The notes under the pieces are model-generated. The model searched no databases, was not told the origin of the DNA, and saw only the letters and a program-made list of their open reading frames with translations. The position numbers were made by a program, and so were the translations under genes. This document shows, one piece after another, positions 1-9,830 of a stretch of DNA of 64,000 bases. Source of the DNA: Flavobacterium resistens (GTDB lineage: Bacteria > Bacteroidota > Bacteroidia > Flavobacteriales > Flavobacteriaceae). Numbering within the stretch: the first letter of the stretch is position 1; each line of letters opens with the position of its first letter. Where the stretch lies: positions 94,199 to 158,198 of the forward strand of contig NZ_FXTA01000007.1 in assembly GCF_900182645.1 (NCBI RefSeq). Reading direction: 5' to 3'.

Positions 1-303
1 AAAAACTTTGGTATAGGAATTTTTTAGGCAATATAACTTTAATACATTGTTTACAATTCTTTTCTTAAAAACATGATAGGTCTTATTTTCGATTGTAAAA
101 TCTTCGTTGACCTCTTCAAAACCAGAATCCACAACATACGCGTAAGGATCAATCTGAATTTCGATAACTTCAAAATTTATATCTTCAGTTTTTTCCATAG
201 CAGTCACCCACACTTGCTCTTGTTGTTCAGCAAACATGATGTAAAATCCTAAAACATTGTAAAACAACGTTACGATTAAAAAAAGTGATGCAATTTTTTT
301 CAT
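1..303 (-). CDS. Partial hypothetical protein, 3' end off the window
   Basis: An open frame starts with ATG at 303 and runs without a stop to the window edge, giving 101 codons. The N-terminus (MKKIASLFLIVTLFYNVLGF) is a short basic start followed by a hydrophobic stretch, so it is probably a signal peptide or membrane anchor. The rest is acidic and polar with no motif I recognise. It lies downstream of the SusD terminator hairpin and so is probably a separate transcript from the polysaccharide locus. The function is unknown. Confidence 0.55.
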   Translation of the reverse strand, partial: MKKIASLFLIVTLFYNVLGFYIMFAEQQEQVWVTAMEKTEDINFEVIEIQIDPYAYVVDSGFEEVNEDFTIENKTYHVFKKRIVNNVLKLYCLKNSYTKVF

Positions 304-409
304 TTTGAATAAAACTGGTCTGTGGTATTTAAAAATGTATTTTAATAGTAAAACAGCAAATTATAAGTGTCTAAATTTTAATGGTTTTGCAACATATAAA
401 ATAGTGATA

Positions 410-433
410 AACAGCGCACTTGCATGCGCTGTT
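410..433 (-). terminator. Terminator hairpin after susD
   Basis: A 9-bp perfect stem (AACAGCGCA/TGCGCTGTT) with a 6-nt loop lies about 50 nt past the SusD stop. On the minus strand it is followed by a T-rich stretch, as expected for an intrinsic terminator closing the SusC-SusD transcript. Confidence 0.65.
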
Positions 434-481
434 TCTCAAACTACTAACTAACTTAACTTAAACTAACTAACTTCAATTTAT

Positions 482-1969
482 TTAATATCCAGGATTATTA
501 TTACTTGGCTTAATATTTGGATTTGAAGACGTTTCTCTATTTGGTATTGGCCACAATTCGCTTTTACCAGCTTTAAAGCCAGTTCCTGCTAATTGAGTAC
601 TAGCAATGCCCCATCTAATGATATCATCAAAACGAACTTGCTCGCCAGCCAATTCTACTTTGCGTTCGTGGATAAGAGCTGTAAAAACTTGGTCTTTTGT
701 AAGAGTTGTAGCCAACAATGGTACACCTGCTCTTGCACGAACTTGATTGATGTAACCAATCGCTGTTGCTTGCACACCACCCGATCTTAAGCTTTCACAT
801 TCTGCCATCATAAGCAAGACATCAGAATAACGCATAACTTTGAAGTTGATGCTTGAATCAAGATTTTCGTCGGTGCGCTTATAATAGTTTTGATATTTTT
901 TCCAGCCTGCTCTTCTTAAACCTTCAGATGAAGAGAAATTAGCAGCTGTCATGGTGTTGTTTCCATTATTATATTTAGATCCCGGAACGTAAAAAGTATC
1001 TCCAAAACGTTTGTCACCTGGCTCATATTCATCTAATAAATTATCAGACGGATATACATTGTACCAACCTAGGTTACCATATTCCTGACCTCTAAGTGTA
1101 GATTCGGCAACACCATCTCCAGCAGTATCACTACCCCATTTATCTGCTACTCCTAATTTTTCATCATATTCAATTTCAAAAATCGATTCAGGCCCATGCT
1201 CCGTTTCATCCATAAAATTGTTATAGAAATTAGTTTCTAAGCTAAATCCTGTCACTTTACTGAAAGCAGCTAAAGCTTCATCATATTTCTTTTGATACAA
1301 TAATGCTTTTCCTAAATAAGCAAAAGCAGCTTCTTTTGTTGCTCTTCCTTTGTCTTCAACACTTTTGCTTAATAAATTTTTAGAAGCAAAATCAAAATCA
1401 GAAACAATCAATTTATAAACTTCATCTTTAGGGCTTCTTGGATTACCAACGATAGTCTGTTTTGTATAAATTGGCAGATCTCCAAAACGAGGTACTAATA
1501 AAAAGTAATAGTATGCTCTTAAAAAATGAGCTTCTCCTAAAAACTTATTCTTTTTCTCTTGTGATAAAATTGAACTTGGCAAAGCATTAATTTTATCTTC
1601 ATTGTCTAAGACAAAATTCGCTTTGGAAATTCCTAAATAACAAGTTTCCCAATAAAATTGGATAATGTCGCTACTTGCATCAAAAGAGAAATCAAGAAAA
1701 GGTTTTTTGTTTCCTTCTAATTGAGGATTTCCTTTATTTTCCTGAGCCATATTGTCTAAAGCAAAGAAAATATGTCTTGCGTATAGTCCTCTGGTTTGTA
1801 AGTTTGCATATGCAGCATTTACTGAAGCTTGGACCTGGGTTTCACTTTTAAAGTAAGTTTCAGGTGACAACTCATTTGGATTACTCAATTCTAAATCATT
1901 GTCGTTGCATGAATTTATTGTAAAAATCCCTAACAATATTGCAACTGTATATTTTATTTTTCTCATCAT
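482..1969 (-). CDS. SusD/RagB-family outer-membrane glycan-binding lipoprotein
   Basis: This 495-residue protein has a lipoprotein signal with Cys21 in the lipobox (INSC). Its body is typical of SusD: an alpha-helical TPR-like core with the GEAHFLRAYYYFLLV segment near residue 145, and the conserved C-terminal region with VMRYSDVLLMMAE, INQVRARAG and LIHERKVELAGE. SusD proteins sit on the cell surface and, with the SusC porin, capture and pass oligosaccharides. The start is 9 nt past the SusC stop, so the two are co-transcribed. The nearby enzymes suggest a decorated xylan oligosaccharide as ligand; this is inference from context. Confidence 0.93.
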   Translation of the reverse strand: MMRKIKYTVAILLGIFTINSCNDNDLELSNPNELSPETYFKSETQVQASVNAAYANLQTRGLYARHIFFALDNMAQENKGNPQLEGNKKPFLDFSFDASSDIIQFYWETCYLGISKANFVLDNEDKINALPSSILSQEKKNKFLGEAHFLRAYYYFLLVPRFGDLPIYTKQTIVGNPRSPKDEVYKLIVSDFDFASKNLLSKSVEDKGRATKEAAFAYLGKALLYQKKYDEALAAFSKVTGFSLETNFYNNFMDETEHGPESIFEIEYDEKLGVADKWGSDTAGDGVAESTLRGQEYGNLGWYNVYPSDNLLDEYEPGDKRFGDTFYVPGSKYNNGNNTMTAANFSSSEGLRRAGWKKYQNYYKRTDENLDSSINFKVMRYSDVLLMMAECESLRSGGVQATAIGYINQVRARAGVPLLATTLTKDQVFTALIHERKVELAGEQVRFDDIIRWGIASTQLAGTGFKAGKSELWPIPNRETSSNPNIKPSNNNPGY

Positions 1970-1978
1970 CTTTATAAA

Positions 1979-4900
1979 TTAAAATGTAACATCAAGTCCA
2001 AAAATTATTGATTTAGGTTGTGGGTATCTTCCTATATCAATTCCAGCAGAATTTGCATTAGCATCTACACGAGCAATTTCAGGATCTAAGCCAGAGTACT
2101 TTGTAATTGTAACAAGATTTTGCGCACTTAGATAAAAGCGTATGTTTGTAAAATGGTTGTCGAAAGTGTCTCCTGATAAAGTATACCCCAAGGTCACATT
2201 TTTTAACCTTGTATAAGAACCATCTTCAACATATCTTTGACTTGCAGATGACCAGTTTTGACCCGCTCCAAGTGCTCTAGGCAATGTAGCCGATGGGTTG
2301 GTAACTACTCCATTTTGAACAATTGATCTGTCTAAAACATCTGTACTAGCATTAAATAAACGCTGCATAGCTTCTAGATCAAATTTATTTGAATTGAAAA
2401 CGTCATTTCCGCTAACTCCAGTTATAAAACAATTAAAATCGAATTTTTTATAGGCTGCTGTAAGATTTAGACCATATGTGAAGTCTGGATATGGATTTCC
2501 AATATTTGTTTTGTCTTCTGAGTTGATAACTTTATCTCCGTTTCTATCAACAAATCTAATATCACCAGGTTGTACAGTAGTTTGTCCTGCACCTAAAGCT
2601 GCATCTACTTCTGCTTGATTTTGATAAATTCCATTCGTTTGATAACCCCAGAAATAAAATAATGGCTGACCAACTTCTAATCTTGAAAAGCTTTCCAGAC
2701 CGGCTCTTCCTGATGGTCCGCCTAATACACTAGTTACACCCGGTGCTAAACTTGTTACCTCGTTTTTACTTGTTCCTAAGTTCGCAACAGCTGACCATGT
2801 AAAATCACCTTTTCTGTCGTTGTAGCCAAGTGAAAGTTCAAATCCATGTACTTTTGTATTAGCAATATTTTGAGTTTGAGTTCCTCCACCAGCTGAACCT
2901 ACAGAAGCAGGAAGCGGTACTGCGAAAAGGATATCACTACCTTTATTATTGAAATATTCAAAACTTCCAGTAAATGCCTCATCAAATAGTCCAAAATCCA
3001 AACCTATATTTCTATCTGTTTTAGACTCCCACTTCAAATCTGGATTAGAAGCTCTACCAGCTGTAACACCTGAAGCAGCTGCTCCGTTAATTGGATAAAT
3101 ATAATTTGCGGCTAAAGTTCCACTGTACTGATAATTGTCGATAAGGTCATTACCTGTTGTTCCAGTACTCGCTCTAAGTTTCAATGTGCTAAATATAGAA
3201 TTTGCCATAAAACTTTCTTTTGCAATATTCCAACCTAAAGCAACAGAGTAAAAATTACCATAGCGATTATTAGAACCAAAACGAGAAGATGCATCTCTAC
3301 GTCCTGAAATTGCGAATAGGTATTTATCATCATAGTCGTAGTTAATACGAGCTACATAACCTAAATTATTTGTTTCACTGCTTGTTGATGCTAAATTTGC
3401 ATCTTGAAGTCTCAATTGATCAATTTCATCTGAAATATAATAACGGCTACTTGCTACAAGATTCTGAAATTTATTCTCAATTTTAGTAATTACTCCTACT
3501 GCTTCTACGTGATGTTTTTCTGCAATGGTAGTTTTATAAGTTAAACTATTATCGAAAACAATAGTTTGACCTTGAGAATTTGTTTCTGCAGTTGATGAAT
3601 AAGCTTGTTTATGAGCTGAACCATCAGCATAACTTGGAATAAAAGTATGGTCTTCGTTTGTAAAATAATCCAATGCAACTTGTGATCTGAATTTCAATCC
3701 TTTGATGATTTCTACTTCCGCATAAATGTTTCCAATTATAGATAAACCTTTAATATATTGATATCCTAAGTTGGCCACACGAACTGGGTTTTCAGCATCT
3801 TGTCCATCAGCAGTAGAAGGACCTTGATAACCTCCTAAATTATTTGCATTGTAAACAGGTAAATAAGGCGCCATTTTAATAGCATGCTCTAATAATGTTC
3901 TACCTCCTGATGCACGTTCTGGATTAGTCTTGCTAAAAGAAACTCCAATATTGCTTCCAACTGTTAGCCTTCCAATGGTTTGTGTATTGTTTGCTCTGAA
4001 AGAGTAACGTTCAAAACCAGTATTTATAACAGCTCCTTCTTGTTTTAAATATCCAGCAGAATAGCGACCTGTAGAATTATCTGTTCCGTTTGAGAAACTT
4101 AAATTGTAATCCTGCATTACACCATCCTGAAAAATTTCGTCTTGCCAATTTGTATTTATGTTTCCAAATTCAGCTGCTCTTGCTGTTAAGTCACTTCCTA
4201 AATCTTTTGCATATTTTAGGTATTGCTGTGTATTCAGAACATCATATCGTTTAGTAATTCTTTGAAAACCTGCATAAGAACTAAAATTTAATGTTCCTGC
4301 ACCTTTTTTCCCTTTTTTAGTTGTTACCATAACTACACCATTATAGGCTTTAGAACCATACAATGCAGTTGTTGAAGCATCTTTTAAAACGGAAATACTC
4401 TCAATGTCACTAGGATTTAATCCTGATAAGTTGCCTGTTAAAACTCCATCGATTACATATAAAGGTGTACTATTTCCCATTGTAGCTAAACCACGAATAC
4501 TAACCGTTGGACTAGTACCTGGTGCCCCATTTACAACAGTAACCCCTGCTGCTCTACCTTGCAAAGCAGACTCTGCATTAGTAATAGGCACTGCTGTAAT
4601 ATCTTTTGAGGTAACGGTTGAAATTGCTCCAGTTACCTTAGTTCTTTTTTGTGTACCGTAGGCAACAACAACTTCCTGCAAGTTTTGTGCTGATTCAACA
4701 AGTGTAACATCAATTGTGCTACGAGTTCCTACTGCAACCGTTTGCGTAACTAAGCCAACATAAGAATATATTATTTTGTCTGTTGGATTAACTCCTTTTA
4801 AAGAATACTTACCGTCAAAATCTGTCGATGCACTATTGTTTGAACCTTGTACTGTAATACTGGCACCAGGTAATGGAAATCCCGAAGGATCTGTAACCAC

Positions 4901-4987
4901 ACCTTGTACGGTCTTGGATTGTGCTATCATATTCTGATAGCTTATCATCAGCAATGCGATTATTGCAAATTTTAATTTTAACTTCAT
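1979..4987 (-). CDS. SusC/RagA-family TonB-linked outer-membrane transporter
   Basis: This 1002-residue protein has a signal peptide, then a carboxypeptidase-regulatory-like beta-sandwich (about residues 25-110, with GVVTDPSGFPLPGASITV). The plug domain follows (about 120-230, with the SusC signature around YGTQKRTKVTGAIS and VLKDASTTALYGSKAYNGVV), then a long beta-barrel ending in an aromatic residue (GLDVTF), as usual for outer-membrane barrels. SusC proteins import oligosaccharides using TonB energy. It is paired directly with SusD downstream. It has its own 560-bp upstream region, so it is probably transcribed separately from the regulator and enzyme genes. Confidence 0.95.
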   Translation of the reverse strand: MKLKLKFAIIALLMISYQNMIAQSKTVQGVVTDPSGFPLPGASITVQGSNNSASTDFDGKYSLKGVNPTDKIIYSYVGLVTQTVAVGTRSTIDVTLVESAQNLQEVVVAYGTQKRTKVTGAISTVTSKDITAVPITNAESALQGRAAGVTVVNGAPGTSPTVSIRGLATMGNSTPLYVIDGVLTGNLSGLNPSDIESISVLKDASTTALYGSKAYNGVVMVTTKKGKKGAGTLNFSSYAGFQRITKRYDVLNTQQYLKYAKDLGSDLTARAAEFGNINTNWQDEIFQDGVMQDYNLSFSNGTDNSTGRYSAGYLKQEGAVINTGFERYSFRANNTQTIGRLTVGSNIGVSFSKTNPERASGGRTLLEHAIKMAPYLPVYNANNLGGYQGPSTADGQDAENPVRVANLGYQYIKGLSIIGNIYAEVEIIKGLKFRSQVALDYFTNEDHTFIPSYADGSAHKQAYSSTAETNSQGQTIVFDNSLTYKTTIAEKHHVEAVGVITKIENKFQNLVASSRYYISDEIDQLRLQDANLASTSSETNNLGYVARINYDYDDKYLFAISGRRDASSRFGSNNRYGNFYSVALGWNIAKESFMANSIFSTLKLRASTGTTGNDLIDNYQYSGTLAANYIYPINGAAASGVTAGRASNPDLKWESKTDRNIGLDFGLFDEAFTGSFEYFNNKGSDILFAVPLPASVGSAGGGTQTQNIANTKVHGFELSLGYNDRKGDFTWSAVANLGTSKNEVTSLAPGVTSVLGGPSGRAGLESFSRLEVGQPLFYFWGYQTNGIYQNQAEVDAALGAGQTTVQPGDIRFVDRNGDKVINSEDKTNIGNPYPDFTYGLNLTAAYKKFDFNCFITGVSGNDVFNSNKFDLEAMQRLFNASTDVLDRSIVQNGVVTNPSATLPRALGAGQNWSSASQRYVEDGSYTRLKNVTLGYTLSGDTFDNHFTNIRFYLSAQNLVTITKYSGLDPEIARVDANANSAGIDIGRYPQPKSIIFGLDVTF

Positions 4988-5500
4988 AATTGGTTTTTTG
5001 TTTTAGTTAAATAATTGTTGGTTGTAAAGTTTTGTTTGTTTGTTATTTATTGTATTGATATTGTCCCTCATTTTTTAATTTAAAAAGCCGCTTGCAATAC
5101 ATAAATATGGTTTTAATTCATGTTCTAAATGGGTTTAAGATTGTTAGTAATTTGTTTCATGTTTATTTTAATTTTGATTATACCAAAAGTAGATTGTTAA
5201 CATAAATTTCACATACTACATTTGATGCATAATCTATCAAATTTGTAGCATGACAGTTAAAAAAATAGCGAATTCAGGGTTTTACAGTTCTTAATCGATT
5301 GAAATGAAAAATATATTATTACCAATTTTAGTATCTTATTTTTTAGATATGAGAAAAATAAACGAATAATATATTCATATTTCACAATCAATAAAAAGTA
5401 AAAATCGATCCCTATATTTCTTCTTTTAAAAAAAATAAAAATGCTTAAGGCATCATAATATCCAGTTTGTAAAAACCAGTTAATGATCCATAAAAAGCAA
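4988..5500. other. Upstream leader region of susC, no gene seen
   Basis: This AT-rich intergenic stretch lies between the SusC start and the terminator of the hybrid regulator gene. I see no convincing ORF or RNA fold. It should carry the promoter and the operator bound by the AraC-type output domain of the neighbouring regulator. Confidence 0.5.
5184..5191 (-). promoter_or_regulatory. Possible Bacteroidota -7 promoter box for susC
   Basis: On the minus strand this reads TACTTTTG, matching the TAnnTTTG -7 consensus of Bacteroidota sigma-ABfr promoters. It would give a leader of about 190 nt for SusC. No clear -33 TTTG partner is visible, so the assignment is tentative. Confidence 0.35.
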
Positions 5501-5506
5501 AAAAAA

Positions 5507-5526
5507 AAGACGAAATACTTCGTCTT
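5507..5526 (-). terminator. Intrinsic terminator after the hybrid regulator gene
   Basis: An 8-bp perfect stem (AAGACGAA/TTCGTCTT) with a 4-nt loop is flanked by a run of A on the left and T on the right, so it could work in both directions. It lies about 25 nt past the stop of the minus-strand hybrid two-component gene. Confidence 0.85.
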
Positions 5527-5549
5527 TTTTAGATGGAAAATTGATGTAA

Positions 5550-8500
5550 TTAACTATTGCTTACTTTTTGTGTTGGAAGGCATCCAAATTTTTCTTTATA
5601 ACATTTAGTAAAATAAGATGGCGAACTAAAACCTACTTTATAACTGATTTCCGTTATATTATCATTTCCTAATTCTATTAGTTCTTTAGCCTTTTCTAAA
5701 CGAACATTCCGGATAAATTCATTGACTGATACACCGGTTAATGTCTTGACTTTACGATACAACTGGCTTCTGCTTAAAAAAACATTCGAAGCCAAGACTT
5801 CTACGCTCAATTCGGTTTCGCGAATATTTTCATTGATGTAATTCAGAACATTTTTTATGAATTCATTGTCTAAAGTTGTAGTTTTTTCTTTAGCTGTTGA
5901 AGTAATTCCGTTATAGAACTTATTGAACATAATTTGTCTGCTATTGATCAATTGTCCTAAGCTGGACCTCAAAATATCCATATCAAAAGGTTTGCTTAAA
6001 TACATGTCAGCACCAGAATCAATTCCTTCCAATTTATCTTTAACTAAGGCTTTTGCAGACAACATCATTAACGGAATATGGCTTGTTTTTAAATTGGTTT
6101 TAATATTTTTACATAATTCCAAACCATTCATAACAGGCATAATCACGTCGGTTAAAATCAAATCAGGCAGTTTTTGCAAAGCTAAATCTAAACCAACTTG
6201 CCCATTTTCTGCAACGATGACTTTGTACTCTTTTTTGAGTTCACTTTTTAGATAATTTCGAAGTTCTACATTGTCTTCAACAATCAAAACCGTATAAATT
6301 CGGTCTTGCTGTTCCTCATCATCAGTCAATTGAATTTCCTCTTTTTCGACAATTGGTTTGAAGCTTATTTTATTTTCCCTTTTATATTCTTCAAACAATA
6401 TTTCGTTTTCATTAAAAAATTCCTTTCCAAGTGGAAACAGCAATTTAAAAATAGTGCCTACTCCTAATTCACTTTCAACCTCAATTATTCCTTTATGCAA
6501 TTCGACAAATCCGCGAACCACTTCCAAGCCAATACCTGTACTTCCATAATACGCTTTGTTCAAATTGTTTACCTGATAAAAACGGTCAAAAATTCTTTTA
6601 ATATCTTTTTTATCCAATCCCGAACCAGTGTCTTCAACAACTATCGTAAAATAATGAGCCGTATCTGATGAATCAATTAAAGGGAAATGAATTTGTTCGT
6701 TATTAATTATGATTTTTACCTTAATTTTTCCATTATCCGGAGTAACTTTAAAAGCATTTGAAACGACATTAAAAATAATTTTTTCGAACATTTTAGGGTC
6801 GATCCAATCTTTCAGTGAAGTTTTATTGGATTCAAATTGCAAATCAATTCCGCGGCTTGATGCTTCTTCATTAAAATAACTGACAACTTCTTTTGTAAAA
6901 CCAACCACTTCAATCAATTGTAATTGAAGATTCATTTTATTGAACTGAAGTTTATTAAAATCCATCAACTCATTAATCAGTCTGGAAAGTCTGTCAGAAC
7001 TTTTTTGAATCGTTTGCAATTTATTCAGAACACCTTCAGGAAGTTGCTGACTGCTATTTTTTATGATATCTCCTAAAGGATTTAAAATCAATGTTAATGG
7101 AGTCCTGAACTCATGTGAAATATTGGTAAAGAATTGTAATTTTTTATTGTTTAATTTTTCAATCTGAATCGCTTTCTGTTTTTCAAACTCGATCATTTGT
7201 TTTTGTTTAAATCGATTTTGATAATACTGATTGGCAAAATGAATCGCTGCCCCAAGTAAAAGCGTATAAAATAAATAAGCAAAAGATGTTTTCCACCATG
7301 GCGGCAATATCTCAATTTTTAACTCCAACGGCACCTTGCTCCAAGCTCCGTTTTTTTCTGAAGCTTTAACTTTAAATGTATAATTTCCAGGAGCTAAATT
7401 GGTGTAAGTTGCAGAACGTTTGTTTCCGACATAATTCCAAGAATCATCAAAACCTTCTAAATAATAGGCAAATTCATTTCTAGCTGGAAAAGAATAATTC
7501 ACCGCAATAAAATCAATTGTAAATACAGACTGATCGTGTTTAAGAATTATTTTTTTTGTTTCGGAAAGTACTTTTATAAGTGGCGAATTTTTTTCAAGTG
7601 GTCCGACCGATTTATTAAAAAGCTTCAGATCAGTAAAATAAATAGGTAATTGCTTTTTACTTTTAACCAAATTAGAAGGATTAAAATAGTTTAACCCCTC
7701 GTAACTTCCAAAATAAAGCATTCCAACTTCATCTCTTAAAACTGCATTGTTATTGAAATCATTACCTAGCAAACCATCAAAGGTAGAATAGTTGACTGTA
7801 GTATTGTTTTTTAGATCCAGTCTCGTAATTCCTTTTTTTCCACTTAACCAAATGCATTCATCATTAGATTCTGTAATCGCCGAAATTGATTTTTCATGCA
7901 GTCCTTTAAAATTTATGTACCATTTTAGGACATCCGTTTTTTTATTGTAACTGAATAATCCTGCGCCATCAGTACCAATCCAGATTTCTTTGTTTTTAGC
8001 CTGATATAAAGCATTAATCGTGTGCGTACTTTTATGATTTTTAAGTTTCTCCGACATTTTATCTCTAAAAGAAGTCACAGAAAAAGTAATAAAATCATTC
8101 GTAACCACTTTATAAAGTCCTGTTGTTGAACCAACCCAAACGGCATCATCTGAATCAACCATTACATTTCTGATGTCAATATTTGTTATTGCATTTGTCA
8201 AAAATGGCTTCGCATTACAATGGTGAAATTGTCCGTCTGACGGAGTATAATAATGTAGTCCTTTAGCAAAAGTTCCAATCCAAATTATACCTCTGGAATC
8301 TTCTGTAATACTCATAATATTATCTGAGGCTAGATTAGGTGTGTTTTTGGTATTATAATTAATAAAACTCCTGCTTCCTTTCTTTAAAAGAAAAATTCCT
8401 TCGTTCCAACTCGATAGCCAAACATTTTGTTTTTTGTCAATAAATACCTTTGTGATATTATCATTGGTTAATCCAGAATATAATTTGCCATCTGATTTAG

Positions 8501-9689
8501 TAATATGTTTAAAGTCTTTGGTTATGGAATTGTAAACATCCACTCCTCCACCTTCCATAGAAATCCATAATTGTCCCTGATGATCTTTAGCAATTCCGGT
8601 CACACAACTGGTTTGTAAGGATTGTGGATTTCCAGGCAAACTTTCTATGATATTGACTTTACTGTTTATTTTATCAAAAACGCCTAAACCTTTATTATAA
8701 TAGCCCAGCCAAATTCTATTCTCTCTGTCTAATAATAAAGACCAAACCGAATTTGAACTCAAACTACGTGTATTGAACTTGCTGTTTACGTATTTTTTTT
8801 GAACAACACCCTGATCATCAACTATGATTAATCCATCATTTTCGGTTGCACAAAGAATTGTTTTAGAATCTCTTGCCAAAATTGACATGATCCTTTTTTT
8901 AGTAATAGGATAGTAAAAGGTTTGTTTAACTTTAGAATGTAAATCAACTTTTATCAAGCCTTTAAATCCGTCGCCAATCCATAAGTTTTGATTACTATCT
9001 AAACACATAGACACAATGCTTGCCGAGTGTATCCGATTGTCATTGCCAATGTTAACCTTTTTTGTCTCATTCTTTATAGGATCGAATATTTTCAATCCTA
9101 AATTTGTTCCCAAGTAAATGGTTCCTTTTTTATCTTTTGCAAGACTATTGATAAGATAATTTGAGTTATTTGCTACATCAGAATTAACTTTGGTAATTTC
9201 CCGCGTCGTAGTACTTAATTTTAGTAAACCGTTATTAACTGTTCCTAACATTAGATTTCCATTATTGTCTTCAATAATGCTTTTAATAGAAATTACAGTT
9301 TCTTTTTTAATTTTCTTCTGAATATCAATGCTTTCAAAATTGTCTAAGTTTCGATTATACAGACATAATCCTTCGTCAGTCCCTATCCACAACCGGTTGC
9401 GAGTATCAACGTAAGTAACATAAATTAAATTGCTATTAATAGAATTACTGCGTTTGGAATTTTGTTCGTAAGCAACATAATTAACTCCGTCGTATTTATA
9501 CAAACCGGCACCATTTGTACCCATCCACATAAATCCAGACTGATCCTGTGATATGGTATAAATACCACTTTTCGAAGCTTCTTTATCTACTAATCTAAAT
9601 TGATAGTTTTCAAATTTATCCTGAGAAAACAAATTGTTTACTATAAAAAATAGAATAACTATCGCTTTAACACAAATTTTTGGAGCCAT
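5550..9689 (-). CDS. Hybrid two-component system sensor/regulator (HTCS)
   Basis: This 1379-residue one-protein signalling system has a signal peptide, then a periplasmic two-propeller sensor built of repeated regulator-propeller blades (WIGT/WLG motifs, about residues 25-720), a Y_Y_Y domain (about 735-795) and one membrane helix near residue 806. A histidine kinase follows, with the phospho-acceptor His in NISHEFRTPL near residue 860 and ATPase motifs DTGSGLD and GSTGIGL. A receiver domain with the acceptor Asp in LILTDVIMPVMNG (about 1180) leads to an AraC-type DNA-binding domain (about 1260-1379). HTCS proteins bind an oligosaccharide in the periplasm and switch on the adjacent locus. It sits between SusC and the enzyme genes, as usual. 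Confidence 0.96.
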   Translation of the reverse strand: MAPKICVKAIVILFFIVNNLFSQDKFENYQFRLVDKEASKSGIYTISQDQSGFMWMGTNGAGLYKYDGVNYVAYEQNSKRSNSINSNLIYVTYVDTRNRLWIGTDEGLCLYNRNLDNFESIDIQKKIKKETVISIKSIIEDNNGNLMLGTVNNGLLKLSTTTREITKVNSDVANNSNYLINSLAKDKKGTIYLGTNLGLKIFDPIKNETKKVNIGNDNRIHSASIVSMCLDSNQNLWIGDGFKGLIKVDLHSKVKQTFYYPITKKRIMSILARDSKTILCATENDGLIIVDDQGVVQKKYVNSKFNTRSLSSNSVWSLLLDRENRIWLGYYNKGLGVFDKINSKVNIIESLPGNPQSLQTSCVTGIAKDHQGQLWISMEGGGVDVYNSITKDFKHITKSDGKLYSGLTNDNITKVFIDKKQNVWLSSWNEGIFLLKKGSRSFINYNTKNTPNLASDNIMSITEDSRGIIWIGTFAKGLHYYTPSDGQFHHCNAKPFLTNAITNIDIRNVMVDSDDAVWVGSTTGLYKVVTNDFITFSVTSFRDKMSEKLKNHKSTHTINALYQAKNKEIWIGTDGAGLFSYNKKTDVLKWYINFKGLHEKSISAITESNDECIWLSGKKGITRLDLKNNTTVNYSTFDGLLGNDFNNNAVLRDEVGMLYFGSYEGLNYFNPSNLVKSKKQLPIYFTDLKLFNKSVGPLEKNSPLIKVLSETKKIILKHDQSVFTIDFIAVNYSFPARNEFAYYLEGFDDSWNYVGNKRSATYTNLAPGNYTFKVKASEKNGAWSKVPLELKIEILPPWWKTSFAYLFYTLLLGAAIHFANQYYQNRFKQKQMIEFEKQKAIQIEKLNNKKLQFFTNISHEFRTPLTLILNPLGDIIKNSSQQLPEGVLNKLQTIQKSSDRLSRLINELMDFNKLQFNKMNLQLQLIEVVGFTKEVVSYFNEEASSRGIDLQFESNKTSLKDWIDPKMFEKIIFNVVSNAFKVTPDNGKIKVKIIINNEQIHFPLIDSSDTAHYFTIVVEDTGSGLDKKDIKRIFDRFYQVNNLNKAYYGSTGIGLEVVRGFVELHKGIIEVESELGVGTIFKLLFPLGKEFFNENEILFEEYKRENKISFKPIVEKEEIQLTDDEEQQDRIYTVLIVEDNVELRNYLKSELKKEYKVIVAENGQVGLDLALQKLPDLILTDVIMPVMNGLELCKNIKTNLKTSHIPLMMLSAKALVKDKLEGIDSGADMYLSKPFDMDILRSSLGQLINSRQIMFNKFYNGITSTAKEKTTTLDNEFIKNVLNYINENIRETELSVEVLASNVFLSRSQLYRKVKTLTGVSVNEFIRNVRLEKAKELIELGNDNITEISYKVGFSSPSYFTKCYKEKFGCLPTQKVSNS

Positions 9690-9780
9690 ACATTATTGAG
9701 GAAATTTAAATTAAATATATACTTTTTAATTGAAAATGCAATTTTTATGCATGTTAATTAAGTATATTATTAGAATTTTA

Positions 9781-9814
9781 GCCTGCTTCAAAAAACAGTA
9801 TTTCTCAAGCAGGC
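9781..9814 (-). terminator. Hairpin between GH3 and the HTCS gene
   Basis: An 8-bp stem (GCCTGCTT/AAGCAGGC) with an 18-nt loop lies just past the GH3 stop. The T-tract on the minus strand is weak. It probably ends the enzyme transcript before the separately controlled HTCS gene. Confidence 0.55.
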
Positions 9815-9830
9815 ATTGAATTTTGGTAGA

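Noticed and set aside
593..790. Plus-strand frames inside SusD, SusC, GH and NRPS genes
   Set aside because: They are antisense to well-supported long genes and have no recognisable domains.
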